A DNA stretch of 64,000 bases from Cohnella zeiphila (GCF_014212055.1 NZ_JACJVO010000027.1:62001-126000); one strand, 5' to 3'. Shown: positions 8,970 to 17,993, counted from the first letter of the stretch. Notes: generated by a model not told the origin, from the sequence alone. Program-made: numbers and translations.

Positions 8970-10580
8970 ATGGACTCATACGCCAAGGGGAAACGAAGCG
9001 GGGTCTTCGCCGTCGGCTTGACCGCGGCGTTCGTGGCGGCGGTGCTGTCCGGCTGCTCGGGCGGCGGCAATGCCGCCGATTCGTCCGGGTCGTCCGGCTC
9101 TGCCGATTCGTCCGCCGCCGCTTCCGGATCGTCTTCGGCCCCGACGACGCTGAAGCTGGTGCTCAACCTGAATCCGGAGATCGATCTGAAGAACAATCCC
9201 GTCCTTCAGGAAGCCGAGAAGGAGGCGAACGTCAAGCTGGATATCGAAGCGCCGCCGCAGAACAGCTATTTCGACCGGCTGCGCGTCATCATGGCGTCGG
9301 GAGACCTGCCCGACATTTTCTGGGGCGGCACCGACGTCGACTTCGAGAAATGGTCGCAGCAGGGACTGCTGGCCACGCTCGATGACAAGATCGGGCAGTA
9401 TCCGAATCTGACCGCGAACATCTCGAAGGCGCAATGGGGCGACACGACGGCGCTGACCGACGGGAAAATCCATGGCGTGCCGCGGCCCAACTCGTACGAC
9501 CGCTGGGGCTATCTGATCAACCAGAAGTGGCTGGATAAGCTGCAGCTGCAAGCCCCGACGACGGTCGACGAATTCGTGAACGTCGCCCGGGCGTTCACGA
9601 ACGACGATCCCGACGGCAACGGGCAGAAGGATACGGTCGGCTTCACGACCGGGGGCAATGCCGACGAGAGCAATATTTTCGCGCTGGGTTCGGACTTTTT
9701 CACGACCGCCTACGGGTTCAGCCTGAATCCGGGCTTGCCGGCGAGCGACGGGAAGTTCCACACCAACGCGACGTCGCCGGACTTCCTCCCTTATCTGACC
9801 AAGCTGCGCGACATGTACAAGGAAGGCATCGTCGACCGCGACTTCATTACGTACAAGGGAACGGAGTACGAGGAACGGTTCGCCTCCGGCAAGGCAGGCA
9901 TCATCGGCATTTCCGACCGGAACGTGAACGCCTTCCTGAAGAAGTACAACCTGAATCCGGCGGATTACACGTACCATATCCCGCTGCGGAACTTGGCGAC
10001 CGGAGAGTCGATCTACAACATGCCGCCGTCCAACTGGGGCGCTTATCAAATTCCGGCCACTTCCAAAAACATCGACGCCGCATTGCGCTTTCTCGACTGG
10101 GCCAACTCGGCCGACGGCTTCGAGCTGTTCCAGCTCGGCCTGAAGGGAACGAATTACAACAGCTACGATCTCGATAAAGGCACCGTCGACCGCACCGCCG
10201 ACCAGCTGCAAAAGCTGACCAACGCGACGAGCGTCAACCTCGCATTTGCCGAAGCCTACCGGGGAAGGGAAGTCGTCGTCGGCGGCGACACGCAGGAGGA
10301 ACGCGACAAGTTCGCCAAGGAAGCGCTGGACGCGCGGAAGGACGTCACCGAGTACTATGTGCCGTTCATCAAGCAGCTCTCGACGTTCAAGGCGTCGATT
10401 CCGGACCAGACGGCCACGCTGGCGTCCCTGGAGACGCGGTACGTCACCGGCGATATCAGCGAAGACGAGTTCCGGAAGTTCATCGACGGCACGTACAAAC
10501 CGCTGGCCGAGAAGACGGAAGCGGACATCAACGCCTACATGGCGCAAAATCCGATCGCCAAGAAAAAAGGAAACGAATAA
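8970..10580 (+). CDS. Extracellular solute-binding lipoprotein
   Basis: 536 residues. The lipoprotein signal has lipobox LSGC with C29 as the lipidated cysteine, followed by a Ser/Gly/Ala-rich linker. The mature part is a large type-1 sugar-binding protein of the kind that goes with LplB/LplC permeases (GDLPDIFW, SYDRWGYLINQKWLDKL). ATG 8970 follows AAAGGAGG. The 110-base gap after the permease contains a GC-rich inverted repeat (GGCCGGTCCGGCCGGAC) that may set relative mRNA levels, as is common for binding-protein genes. The ligand is unknown, probably an oligosaccharide released by the secreted proteins upstream. Confidence 0.9.
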   Translation: MDSYAKGKRSGVFAVGLTAAFVAAVLSGCSGGGNAADSSGSSGSADSSAAASGSSSAPTTLKLVLNLNPEIDLKNNPVLQEAEKEANVKLDIEAPPQNSYFDRLRVIMASGDLPDIFWGGTDVDFEKWSQQGLLATLDDKIGQYPNLTANISKAQWGDTTALTDGKIHGVPRPNSYDRWGYLINQKWLDKLQLQAPTTVDEFVNVARAFTNDDPDGNGQKDTVGFTTGGNADESNIFALGSDFFTTAYGFSLNPGLPASDGKFHTNATSPDFLPYLTKLRDMYKEGIVDRDFITYKGTEYEERFASGKAGIIGISDRNVNAFLKKYNLNPADYTYHIPLRNLATGESIYNMPPSNWGAYQIPATSKNIDAALRFLDWANSADGFELFQLGLKGTNYNSYDLDKGTVDRTADQLQKLTNATSVNLAFAEAYRGREVVVGGDTQEERDKFAKEALDARKDVTEYYVPFIKQLSTFKASIPDQTATLASLETRYVTGDISEDEFRKFIDGTYKPLAEKTEADINAYMAQNPIAKKKGNE

Positions 10581-10620
10581 CCCGGACGCTCCGCCGTCCG
10601 GTCCAAGGAGAGGAATCCAG

Positions 10621-11445
10621 ATGGAAAAAACAATCAAGCTCGGCCTCGTCACCGACGTCATCCCGCTCGATCAGATCGCTCCGGGCTGGGACTATTACGA
10701 AGTGCCGAACGGAATTCACATGGTGCCGATGGAAAGCGAAGCGAACTGGATCCGCAACCGCGACATGTACCGCTCGCGCGGCGTGCCGACGCCGGTCGCG
10801 AGCCACTATATCGGCGGCTTCGGCACGATGGCGTCCGGCCCGTCGTTCGACCGCGAGCAGCATCTCTACTGGGCGGAGCGTTCGTTCCGCCGGATGAGCG
10901 AGGCGGGCGTGCAAGTGGCGGGGATCTGGGGAGGCTTTTTCCAGGCGCCGGCCGGCTACGGGCGGGAGAAGGCGATCGACGACGCCATCAGCTTCTGCAA
11001 CATCGTCGCCGATCAAGCGGAGAAGTACGGCATGCTGGTCGCGCTGGAACCCAATGCCGATCCGGGCACGCTCTTCCCCAGCTACCGGGAAGGGCTGGAA
11101 TTCGCCAAGGCGACGGGGAGAAGGTCGATCCGGGTCATGGCCGACCTGAACTACTTCATCAAGCTGAACGAGCCGCTGGAAGTCATTCGCCTCGATCCGA
11201 GCTACTGCCTGCACGTCCATATGGCGGGCGAAGGCAACGGCTTCTCGCAGCCGAACATCGAGCCGCGTACGGCCCTGTACCGCGAGCTGTTCAACCTGCT
11301 GTACGAGATCGGGTATACCCGCACCGTCTCCGTGGCCGCGCCGTGGATGAGCTCGGTCGGGGCGGAGACGATCGACTACCCGTACGAGACCGCCGTGACG
11401 CTGGAGTACATGCGCAAACTCCGCGACGAATATTACCGCGGGTAA
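10621..11445 (+). CDS. Sugar isomerase/epimerase-like TIM-barrel protein
   Basis: 274 residues, AP-endonuclease-2 (xylose-isomerase-like) fold: an LG-VTDVIP first strand, ALEPNADPGT and a terminal acidic/histidine region (LHVHMAGEGN). Enzymes of this family isomerise or epimerise sugars with a divalent metal. It lies 40 bases after the binding protein behind AAGGAG, so it is co-transcribed and probably processes the imported sugar. The substrate cannot be told from the sequence. Confidence 0.75.
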   Translation: MEKTIKLGLVTDVIPLDQIAPGWDYYEVPNGIHMVPMESEANWIRNRDMYRSRGVPTPVASHYIGGFGTMASGPSFDREQHLYWAERSFRRMSEAGVQVAGIWGGFFQAPAGYGREKAIDDAISFCNIVADQAEKYGMLVALEPNADPGTLFPSYREGLEFAKATGRRSIRVMADLNYFIKLNEPLEVIRLDPSYCLHVHMAGEGNGFSQPNIEPRTALYRELFNLLYEIGYTRTVSVAAPWMSSVGAETIDYPYETAVTLEYMRKLRDEYYRG

Positions 11446-11482
11446 CGCCGCCGATTCTTCCTTACGAAAGCAGGTGAAGCTC

Positions 11483-12121
11483 TTGTCCGACAAGCTGAAA
11501 GCGGCCGTCATTACGGAATGGCATCCGGTCGAGATGATTCCGTTCCAGCGTCTGTTCCGCGAATTCGAGGAATTCGAGACGTATGTCCAGTCCTTGGACA
11601 TTTTCTGCCAGGACAAAGACAATGAACAATACGACGTTGTCGTCTACTACAACTTGAGCATTCCGACGCCCGAGGCGGACGACGCCCGCCGGAAGTACCT
11701 GGAGGAGCGGCTCGGCCGCTCCGGCCAAGGCATCGTGCTGCTGCACCACGCCATCCTGAACTACGGAGAGTGGCCGCTGTGGACCGACGTGGCGGGGGTG
11801 AGCGACCGCAGCTTCAAGTATTACTGGGAGCAGACGGTCCGCTACGACCCGACGCCGGCCGATCACCCGATCACGCGTGGCCTGCGGCCGTTCGCGATGA
11901 TCGACGAGACGTACACGATGGCCGAACCGAATCCGGACAACGAAATCCTGCTGACGGCCGACCATCCGAACAGCATGAAGGCGATCGCCTGGACGCGACA
12001 GTATAAGAATAGCCGTGTATTCTGCTACCAGTCCGGTCACGACGACTTCGCTTATCGGGATCCGAATTTCCAGGGGCTGTTGCGCCGGGGCATGCTTTGG
12101 TGCGCCGGCCGTCTGGAGTAG
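11483..12121 (+). CDS. ThuA-like trehalose-utilisation-type protein
   Basis: 212 residues resembling the ThuA family (glutamine-amidotransferase-like fold): early AAVITEWHPVEM, IVLLHHAI and ITRGLRPFAMIDETYTM. Family members work in disaccharide or polyol catabolism without a settled reaction. The start is TTG 11483, five bases after AGGTGA; GTG 11474 is in frame but overlaps the ribosome site. It is the last gene of the sugar operon and is followed by a hairpin. Confidence 0.75.
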   Translation: MSDKLKAAVITEWHPVEMIPFQRLFREFEEFETYVQSLDIFCQDKDNEQYDVVVYYNLSIPTPEADDARRKYLEERLGRSGQGIVLLHHAILNYGEWPLWTDVAGVSDRSFKYYWEQTVRYDPTPADHPITRGLRPFAMIDETYTMAEPNPDNEILLTADHPNSMKAIAWTRQYKNSRVFCYQSGHDDFAYRDPNFQGLLRRGMLWCAGRLE

Positions 12122-12144
12122 CAAAACCGCGTAAACGAAGTTCA

Positions 12145-12176
12145 GAGGCACCTTGGCCTTCACGCCAAGGTGCCTC
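12145..12176. terminator. Hairpin between converging genes
   Basis: A perfect 13-bp stem GAGGCACCTTGGC/GCCAAGGTGCCTC with a 6-nt loop lies between the ThuA-like gene (+) and the aldo/keto reductase (-). Neither side has a long T-run, so it is probably a weak bidirectional terminator. Confidence 0.6.
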
Positions 12177-12226
12177 GCATTATTGGCGCATAACGGATCG
12201 CCAAAGGCCTTATCGGCGCTTTGGGC

Positions 12227-13210
12227 TTAATAAGCACCTCGAATATGTTCGTGGACCTGTTCCCGGTAAAACTTTTGCAGCCGCTCGCGCTCTTCCGCAC
12301 GGAACGGTTTCGCTGCCAGAACGCCAAGATTGTCCTCGACCTGGCGAACATTCCTGAACCCCGGAATGACACAGGCGATTTCCTTGAAGTCCAGCAGCCA
12401 GCGGAGCGACGCGCGCGTCATGTTGCCGCGCCCTTCCGCGATCCAGCCGAGTTGCGACGCCAGTTCTACCCCTTTGGCGAAAGGAAGGCCCGCGAACGTC
12501 TCGCCCACGTTGAATGCCTCGCCGTTGCGGTTAAAACTCCGATGGTCTTCGGCTTCGAATGCAGCATCCGCCGTAAATTTGCCGGTCAGGAGACCGCTGG
12601 CGAGCGGAAGCCGGACAAGCAGCCCGACACCGCGCTCGCCCGCACGGGGAAGGAGCTCGGAGATCGGCTTCTGCCGGAAGATGTTGAATATAATTTGAAG
12701 CGCCTGCACGCCGGACTTTTCCAGACAGAACAATCCTTCCTCCACGGTCTCGACACTCACGCCGTAAGCGCGGATTTTGCCTTCCTGCCGCAGCTTGTCC
12801 AGCACCTCGAACACGTAACCTTGCTTTAGAATCTCGAACGGTGCGCAGTGGATCTGATACAGATCGATGATATCGCGTTCCAGACGCTTTAGGCTGTCCT
12901 CGCACCATTGGCGCACCCGCTGCTCCGAATAGTTCTGAGGATCGTTAATATCGCCCTGACGGCAGAACTTCGTGGCAATATGGATCTTGTCTTCCTTGCC
13001 TTTAGTGGCGCGGGCGAGCAGCCGCTCGCTCTTGCCGTCGCCGTAAACATCGGCCGTATCGAAAAAGTTAACGCCCTCGTCCATCGCTTTGTCCAAGGCG
13101 CGGAGCGACTCGGCGTCATCCGTCTGTCCCCACGAGCCTCCAATCGCCCATGTGCCGAAGCTGACTTCGCTAACCTGCAATCCCGTTTTGCCAAGCGGAC
13201 GTAAGTTCAT
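12227..13210 (-). CDS. Aldo/keto reductase
   Basis: 327 residues, (beta/alpha)8 NADPH-dependent reductase. Visible motifs are FFDTADVYGDGKSE (catalytic Asp and Tyr), IATKF (Lys), LYQIHC (His) and a C-terminal VIPGFRNVRQVEDN cofactor-binding stretch. Start chosen at the methionine of MNLRPLGKTGL because GGAGG lies eight bases upstream; the open frame extends 13 codons further without a better site. It stands alone, converging on the sugar operon and diverging from the pseudogene to its right. The substrate is unknown. Confidence 0.88.
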   Translation of the reverse strand: MNLRPLGKTGLQVSEVSFGTWAIGGSWGQTDDAESLRALDKAMDEGVNFFDTADVYGDGKSERLLARATKGKEDKIHIATKFCRQGDINDPQNYSEQRVRQWCEDSLKRLERDIIDLYQIHCAPFEILKQGYVFEVLDKLRQEGKIRAYGVSVETVEEGLFCLEKSGVQALQIIFNIFRQKPISELLPRAGERGVGLLVRLPLASGLLTGKFTADAAFEAEDHRSFNRNGEAFNVGETFAGLPFAKGVELASQLGWIAEGRGNMTRASLRWLLDFKEIACVIPGFRNVRQVEDNLGVLAAKPFRAEERERLQKFYREQVHEHIRGAY

Positions 13211-13543
13211 ACGCGCATCCTCCATCGTCGATCCGTAAATTTTCGTCAACCGTATTGTAGCAAAAGGATATGTGAATATACAGAATATCTCAGGTTTTGT
13301 GACAGGTTACGGGAGCGGCTCTATATATGATGAATAGTGACGGCTTAACGGTAAATCGAACAGGGAGGAAATTCGACCGCTGATTAGGGGAACAATCCTC
13401 TCGCGCTGAATCTTGAAGCCGCACAAAGAAAAGACATTTTTATACGTGATGTTAAGACCGTTTGTACTACAGGCTATAGCGGAATTCGACTTATGCTAAT
13501 CCTAGCAACACACAATGGCACGATTCAAGAAGGAGGTTAACCG
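13211..13543. other. Intergenic region between aldo/keto reductase and pseudogene
   Basis: 333 bases, AT-richer than the flanks, that must hold the reductase promoter and the former promoter of the decayed gene. No clear -35/-10 pair, operator or gene was recognised. Confidence 0.5.
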
Positions 13544-14088
13544 ATGAGAAAGAAGATGGTACTCGGAGCCGCGATTACCGTTATGCCTCTTGCAAGCGCT
13601 TGCAGAAAAGCGTCCGACAACGGTGGCAGTACGGCAAAATCTATCAGTTCTTCTGGGACGTCAATGTGGCCGGCCGCCGCGACCCGAGCCTTAACGAGAT
13701 GCTGCGCAAGCTGCAGCCCGGCATCCTGATCAACGACCGCGGCCCAAGCCCCGGCGATTACAGCACGCCGGAGCGGGTCGTACCTGAAGGCAACGAGTTC
13801 CGCAAGCCGACGTAGGCCGTGCAGTCGCTCGGACGCGAGAGCTGGGGCTACAAGTCGGACGAGTACCGCGATACGCAGACGAACGCCGTCGTCCTGAAGC
13901 CTTGGGATGTCGCTCCCAAGAAAGCGACCGTATTGAATAACGGACAACCCCTTGACATCAGCGTTGATTTAACGCCATGGTATTGGAGAGACAAGCCTTA
14001 TTTGCGCATCCGCCATTTGCCAGTCAACGAATTGGCCGGCGAAGTACTGGTGTTAAAGCTTGAGTTTGACGAGGCACTCAGCAAATGA
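13544..14088 (+). pseudogene. Chimeric remnant: lipoprotein leader joined to GH29 alpha-L-fucosidase pieces
   Basis: An intact AAGGAGG and ATG start a lipoprotein-like leader (MRKKMVLGAAITV, ending LASAC), as in ABC binding proteins. From about 13610 coding continues in another frame as a GH29-like stretch (YGKIYQFFWDVNVAGRRDP, ILINDRGPSPGDYSTPER). That frame is broken by TAG at 13813-13815, where the family normally has Glu, then goes on with QSLGRESWGYKSDEYRDT. It then jumps to a GH29 C-terminal domain (VVLKPWDV, LRIRHLP). At least one fusion or frameshift, one nonsense codon and one internal deletion are therefore visible. A perfect palindrome TGCAAGCGCTTGCA (13591-13604) lies at the junction. 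Confidence 0.8.
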
Positions 14089-14122
14089 GAGCGCTTGCGA
14101 CCGCAAACGGGAGGGATAAGGA

Positions 14123-15283
14123 ATGAAAGTCGGATTTGTCGGATTGGGCAACATGGGATTTCCAATGGCGCTTAACTTAATGAAGGCCGGCTTCGAAGTG
14201 TACGGGAAGAACCGCAGCCAGGGCAAAGAGCGGGAGTTCGCCGCCAAGGGAGGCCGTACGGGATTGTCGTTGGCCGAGCTGGCCGCGCAGATGGACGTCG
14301 TCCTGACCTGCCTCCCGCTGCCGGCGGACGTCGAGGGCGTATACTCCGGCGCCGAGGGACTGATCGCGAACGCCCGTAAAGGTCTTGTGCTGATCGATTG
14401 CAGCACCGTATCGCCGGAGCTGAGCCGCAAGCTGTACGCTCAGGCCTCCGAGGCCGGCGTCGAATTCCTCGATGCGCCGGTCAGCGGCGGAACGACCGGT
14501 GCGGAAGCCGGAACGCTCAGCGTTATGGTCGGCGGCCGCGAGGATGTGTTTAACCGCGTGCATAGCGTGCTTGAGGCGTTCGGCAAGTCGATCCGCTTCG
14601 TCGGCGATGCGGGGAGCGGCTCCGCGGTCAAGCTGATCAACCAACTGATGGTCGGCATTCATACGCTCGCGGTCGGAGAAGCGTATGCGCTGGCGGAGCA
14701 GGCGGGACTGGATTCCGACAAGCTGTTCGGCATCCTGAACGACAGCTTTGCCCAAAGCAAAATTATGGAGCGCCATTACACGCAATTTATCGCCAAGGAT
14801 TCCTTCCGGCCGGGCTTCGCCTTGAAGCTGCTTGCCAAGGATATGAATCTGGCTGCGGATATGGGGGCGGCCTCCCAGGTGCGGCTGAACGCCGGCAAGC
14901 GGGCTCAGGCTCTGATCAACCAGGCGGTGCTCGAGGGCTACGGCGACACGGATATGTCCGGTATGTACAAGTTCCAGGTGACGGAGGACCGGAAGCGCCG
15001 GGAGTCCGGCGAGCGCAAGCATTTCGCCGTATTCCTGCCGATGCTTGATCCGGAGAAGAGCGTCAAATACCGTGCCGAGCACCTGCAATTCCTTGCCGAC
15101 AACCGCGCGGAGGGCAGACTTCATGCCAACGGCCGCTTCGTCGACGGCGCCGGCGGCCTGGTCATCTACCGCGGCTCCTCTCTCGAAGAGGTGGAGAGCC
15201 TGGTCCAGCAGGATCCGTACGTCAAGACCGGCGCGCGCGGCTACGAAATTCACGAATGGGAAATCGTGCTGGCCGATAACTGA
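14123..15283 (+). CDS. Tartronate-semialdehyde-reductase-like dehydrogenase fused to YciI domain
   Basis: 386 residues. Residues 1-293 are a complete beta-hydroxyacid dehydrogenase: GFVGLGNMG (NAD(P) binding), DAPVSGGTTGAEAGTLSVMVGG (substrate loop, residue numbers about 122-143) and catalytic K170 in KLINQLMVG. Relatives reduce tartronate semialdehyde to glycerate or oxidise 3-hydroxyisobutyrate. Residues about 299-386 form a YciI-like ferredoxin-fold domain (KHFAVFLPM, LVIYRGSSLEEVESLV, PYVKTGARGYEIHEWEIV), normally a separate small protein. The reading frame is continuous across the join. ATG follows GGGAGG. Its position beside malate synthase and malic enzyme suggests glyoxylate metabolism (inference). 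Confidence 0.85.
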   Translation: MKVGFVGLGNMGFPMALNLMKAGFEVYGKNRSQGKEREFAAKGGRTGLSLAELAAQMDVVLTCLPLPADVEGVYSGAEGLIANARKGLVLIDCSTVSPELSRKLYAQASEAGVEFLDAPVSGGTTGAEAGTLSVMVGGREDVFNRVHSVLEAFGKSIRFVGDAGSGSAVKLINQLMVGIHTLAVGEAYALAEQAGLDSDKLFGILNDSFAQSKIMERHYTQFIAKDSFRPGFALKLLAKDMNLAADMGAASQVRLNAGKRAQALINQAVLEGYGDTDMSGMYKFQVTEDRKRRESGERKHFAVFLPMLDPEKSVKYRAEHLQFLADNRAEGRLHANGRFVDGAGGLVIYRGSSLEEVESLVQQDPYVKTGARGYEIHEWEIVLADN

Positions 15284-15342
15284 GCTGCTGCCGGCGCGGC
15301 TGAGCTATAAAGTTTCTGATAGCGGCTGGGAGGCGCCTTGTG

Positions 15343-15680
15343 ATGGAAAGCGGCATGAAGCAGCCGGCTCCGGCCGGCAACAGGCTATCCAAGGACGCGT
15401 CGCTGACGCTGGTGCTGCAAGGGCTGTTCACCTTCGCGTATGCGCTGTCGAACACCTTCCTGAATCTGTTACCTGTGGCGGCTGACACCCGACAATCCGG
15501 GCTATATCGTCATCTTCTCCATGGCATTCCTGTTTTACTTCGCGACGGGGCTGCTCAGCCGCCGGATCCAAAATGTCGTGCCGGCGCGCAAGACGTACTA
15601 TCTCCGTCATATGGCGATTGTTTTCAGACGGGATCCGGCTTGGCGCAACAAATTATTGAACAGGCCATTCCTCCCTCTTA
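15343..15680 (+). pseudogene. MFS transporter remnant, frameshifted and truncated
   Basis: Behind GGGAGG, a start at 15343 gives an MFS-like N-terminus (LSKDASLTLVLQGLFTFAYALSNTFLNL). One extra base near 15467-15472 then shifts the frame. The natural continuation (YLWRLTPDNPGYIVIFSMAF, then LFYFATGLLSRRI) is readable in the next frame to about 15610 and then degenerates. Only about the first two or three of twelve membrane helices remain, and the malic enzyme gene begins on the opposite strand shortly after. Confidence 0.75.
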
Positions 15681-15687
15681 GAAGAAG

Positions 15688-15715
15688 TCCCGGAACCAGG
15701 CTCGTCTGCCCGGGA
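15688..15715 (-). terminator. Possible terminator of the malic-enzyme operon
   Basis: Stem TCCCGG/CCGGGA with a 16-nt loop lies just downstream of the malic enzyme stop. Read on the minus strand it is followed by CTTCTTCT. The loop is long and the T-run interrupted, so confidence is modest. Confidence 0.4.
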
Positions 15716-15722
15716 TTGTTCA

Positions 15723-17159
15723 TTATCTCGCCGCGCCGGCCATCTCGTCTTCCGCCTGGTATTCCGAAGAGTGGCGCCGGGCTACTCCCGTTCGGACTGC
15801 CGCCTGGATGACGGCATCGCGCACTTTCGCCACGACCTTCTCGTTGAAGATGCTCGGGATGACGTACTGATCGTTCAATTCGTTGTCGGTCACGATGGAG
15901 GCGATCGCGCCGGCCGCCGCCAGCTTCATCTCTTCGTTGATCAGCGAAGCCCGGCAGTCGAGCGCTCCTCTAAAAATGCCGGGGAAACAGAGCACGTTAT
16001 TGATCTGATTCGGATAGTCGCTGCGTCCCGTCGCCAGCACGCGAACGAACGGCGCCGCGATCTCCGGATCGATCTCCGGCTCCGGATTCGCCATCGCGAA
16101 CACGATCGCGTCGGAAGCCATCTGCTGCAAGTCCTGCACCTTTAGCACGCCGGGGCCCGACACGCCGATGAATACGTCCGCTCCCCGGATGGCGTCGGAC
16201 AGCGAGCCGCCGACCCGCTCCGGATTCGTCAAGGAGGCAACGCGGTTCAGCGCCGGATTCCCGTAATCGTTGCCGGATACGAGCGCTCCGCACCGATCGA
16301 CCGCGATCAGGCGGCGCACGCCCGCCGCGAGCAGCATGTCGATGCAGGACGCGCCTGCCGCGCCGATGCCGCAGACGACGACTTTGATCGAATCGAGCGA
16401 TTTGCCGACGAGCCGCAGCGCATTGAGCAGGCCGGCCAGGATGACGACGGCCGTCCCGTGCTGGTCGTCGTGAAAGACCGGGATATCGAGTTCTTCCTGC
16501 AGCCGGCGCTCGATCTCGAAGCAGCGGGGCGAACTGATGTCTTCGAGATTGATGCCTCCGAAGGTCGGGGAGAGCAGCTTGACGGTTCGGATGATCTCTT
16601 CCGGGTCTTGCGTCTTCAGGCAGATCGGGAACGCATCCACGTTGGCGAATTGCTTGAACAGCACCGCCTTTCCTTCCATGACGGGCATCGCCGCCTCGGG
16701 ACCGATGTTGCCGAGCCCGAGCACCGCCGAACCGTCGGAGACGACAGCGACGGTATTGCGCTTGGCCGTCAGCGTGAACGCTTTGGACGGATCGTCATGA
16801 ATCGCCAGGCTGACGCGGGCGACGCCGGGCGTGTAGACGCGGGACAAATCCTCCCGGTTCTTGATCGGCATTTTGGGCATCACCTGGATTTTGCCGCCCA
16901 GATGGGCGAGGAACGTGCTGTCGGATTCGTGCACGATGCGGATCCCGGGCAAGGACCGGATGCTGTCGGCCACGCGCCGGTGGACGTCGAGGTTCAGGTG
17001 GACCGTGATATCGCGGATCGTCGTGTCCTTCCCCGCGCGGATCATGTCGACCGCGACAATATCGCCGCCGGCGCCGTTGACGGCGGTGGCGACTTCTCCG
17101 AACGTCGCCTGGGCCGGGTTTATCTCCAGCCGGAAAATCATCGTTGTGGTCATGGACAT
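15723..17159 (-). CDS. NAD(P)-dependent malic enzyme with N-terminal ACT domain
   Basis: 478 residues. Residues about 5-80 are an ACT-like regulatory domain. The malic enzyme follows with YTPGVARVSLAI, VSDGSAVLGLGNIGP, the metal and substrate region FGGINLEDISSPRCFEIE, HDDQHGTA and the cofactor fold VVVCGIGAAGASC. It decarboxylates malate to pyruvate with reduction of NAD(P). The start at 17159 has AGGAGG about 12 bases upstream; a second ATG two codons later is possible. The gene is 17 bases after the FAH-family gene, so the two are co-transcribed and probably share the upstream palindromic operator. Confidence 0.92.
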   Translation of the reverse strand: MSMTTTMIFRLEINPAQATFGEVATAVNGAGGDIVAVDMIRAGKDTTIRDITVHLNLDVHRRVADSIRSLPGIRIVHESDSTFLAHLGGKIQVMPKMPIKNREDLSRVYTPGVARVSLAIHDDPSKAFTLTAKRNTVAVVSDGSAVLGLGNIGPEAAMPVMEGKAVLFKQFANVDAFPICLKTQDPEEIIRTVKLLSPTFGGINLEDISSPRCFEIERRLQEELDIPVFHDDQHGTAVVILAGLLNALRLVGKSLDSIKVVVCGIGAAGASCIDMLLAAGVRRLIAVDRCGALVSGNDYGNPALNRVASLTNPERVGGSLSDAIRGADVFIGVSGPGVLKVQDLQQMASDAIVFAMANPEPEIDPEIAAPFVRVLATGRSDYPNQINNVLCFPGIFRGALDCRASLINEEMKLAAAGAIASIVTDNELNDQYVIPSIFNEKVVAKVRDAVIQAAVRTGVARRHSSEYQAEDEMAGAAR

Positions 17160-17176
17160 CGTGATTCGCTCCCTCC

Positions 17177-17956
17177 TTATGGCTGAGGCGACATGGAGCT
17201 GCGGACCGGATTGACCAGCGATCCGATCCCTTCGATTCGGCATTCCACGATGTCGCCGTCCCGGACCGCTCCGGCGCCCGCCGGAGTCCCGGTCAAGAGG
17301 ACGTCGCCCGGCTGCAGCGTCATGAAGCGGCTGATATACGCGATCATCCGGTCGATCGGCAGGATGATGCGCTCTATCGAGCTGTTCTGCTTCTCCGCGC
17401 CGTTGACCCGCGATTGAATGCCGGCGTTCCGATAGTCGAACGACGTGACGAGAACCGGCCCGAGCGGGCAGAACGTATCGAACGATTTGCCGATCGTCCA
17501 GTGGCCGTCGGGGTGGAAGAAGCCCGGCACGGCGACGTCGTTGGCGACCGTGAAGCCGAAGATATGGCTGTCCGCGTCCTCCGGGCGGATGTCGCGGCAG
17601 CGCTTGCCGATCACCACGGCCAGCTCGGCCTCGAATTGAACTTCCCGCACGCCGGGCGGCGCCACGATCGGCTCGCCGGGACCGATGACGGCGGTCTGGG
17701 GCTTGAAGAACAGGATCGGCAGCTCGGGGGCGTCCGGCTTTGCCGCCCCTTCGGCGGCGAAATTCTTCCCGATGCCGATGATGTGCCTTGGCTCGAGCGG
17801 TGCTTTCAGGACGACATCGGTCAAACGGTCCGCTCGTCCGGCGAGAGACGGTCCGTCGAAGAGACAGCCCGTGTATTCCCTGACGACGTCTCCGTCGAGA
17901 ACGCCGCCGCGAACGGTCGAGTCATCCGCCGTCGCGAAGCGAACGTAGGTCGTCAA
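17177..17956 (-). CDS. Fumarylacetoacetate hydrolase (FAH) family protein
   Basis: About 259 residues. Family features are GIGKNFAAEG, VQFEAELAVVIG (metal-binding Glu pair), FTVANDVA, KSFDTFCPLGP and LTGTPAGAG. Members hydrolyse C-C bonds of diketo acids or act as oxaloacetate decarboxylases or tautomerases. Oxaloacetate decarboxylation would fit beside malic enzyme, but that is inference. The start is uncertain: ATG 17983 and ATG 17974 lack ribosome sites and overlap the palindrome; TTG 17956 follows GGGAG at a long spacing and is used here. Confidence 0.8.
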   Translation of the reverse strand: MTTYVRFATADDSTVRGGVLDGDVVREYTGCLFDGPSLAGRADRLTDVVLKAPLEPRHIIGIGKNFAAEGAAKPDAPELPILFFKPQTAVIGPGEPIVAPPGVREVQFEAELAVVIGKRCRDIRPEDADSHIFGFTVANDVAVPGFFHPDGHWTIGKSFDTFCPLGPVLVTSFDYRNAGIQSRVNGAEKQNSSIERIILPIDRMIAYISRFMTLQPGDVLLTGTPAGAGAVRDGDIVECRIEGIGSLVNPVRSSMSPQP

Positions 17957-17977
17957 TCGTATCACATCTCCCATGAT

Positions 17978-17993
17978 GTTCATTATAATGAAC
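17978..17993. promoter_or_regulatory. Palindromic operator, copy 1 (putative IclR-family site)
   Basis: GTTCATTATAATGAAC is a perfect 16-bp palindrome at the start of the FAH/malic-enzyme operon. The identical core recurs at 19114-19129 before malate synthase. The two copies flank a gene for an IclR-family regulator, which is the natural candidate to bind them. Confidence 0.75.

Noticed and set aside
14087-14100. TGAGAGCGCTTGCG as a cre site before the fusion reductase
   Set aside because: It mismatches the consensus at two fixed positions and overlaps the preceding pseudogene's stop.
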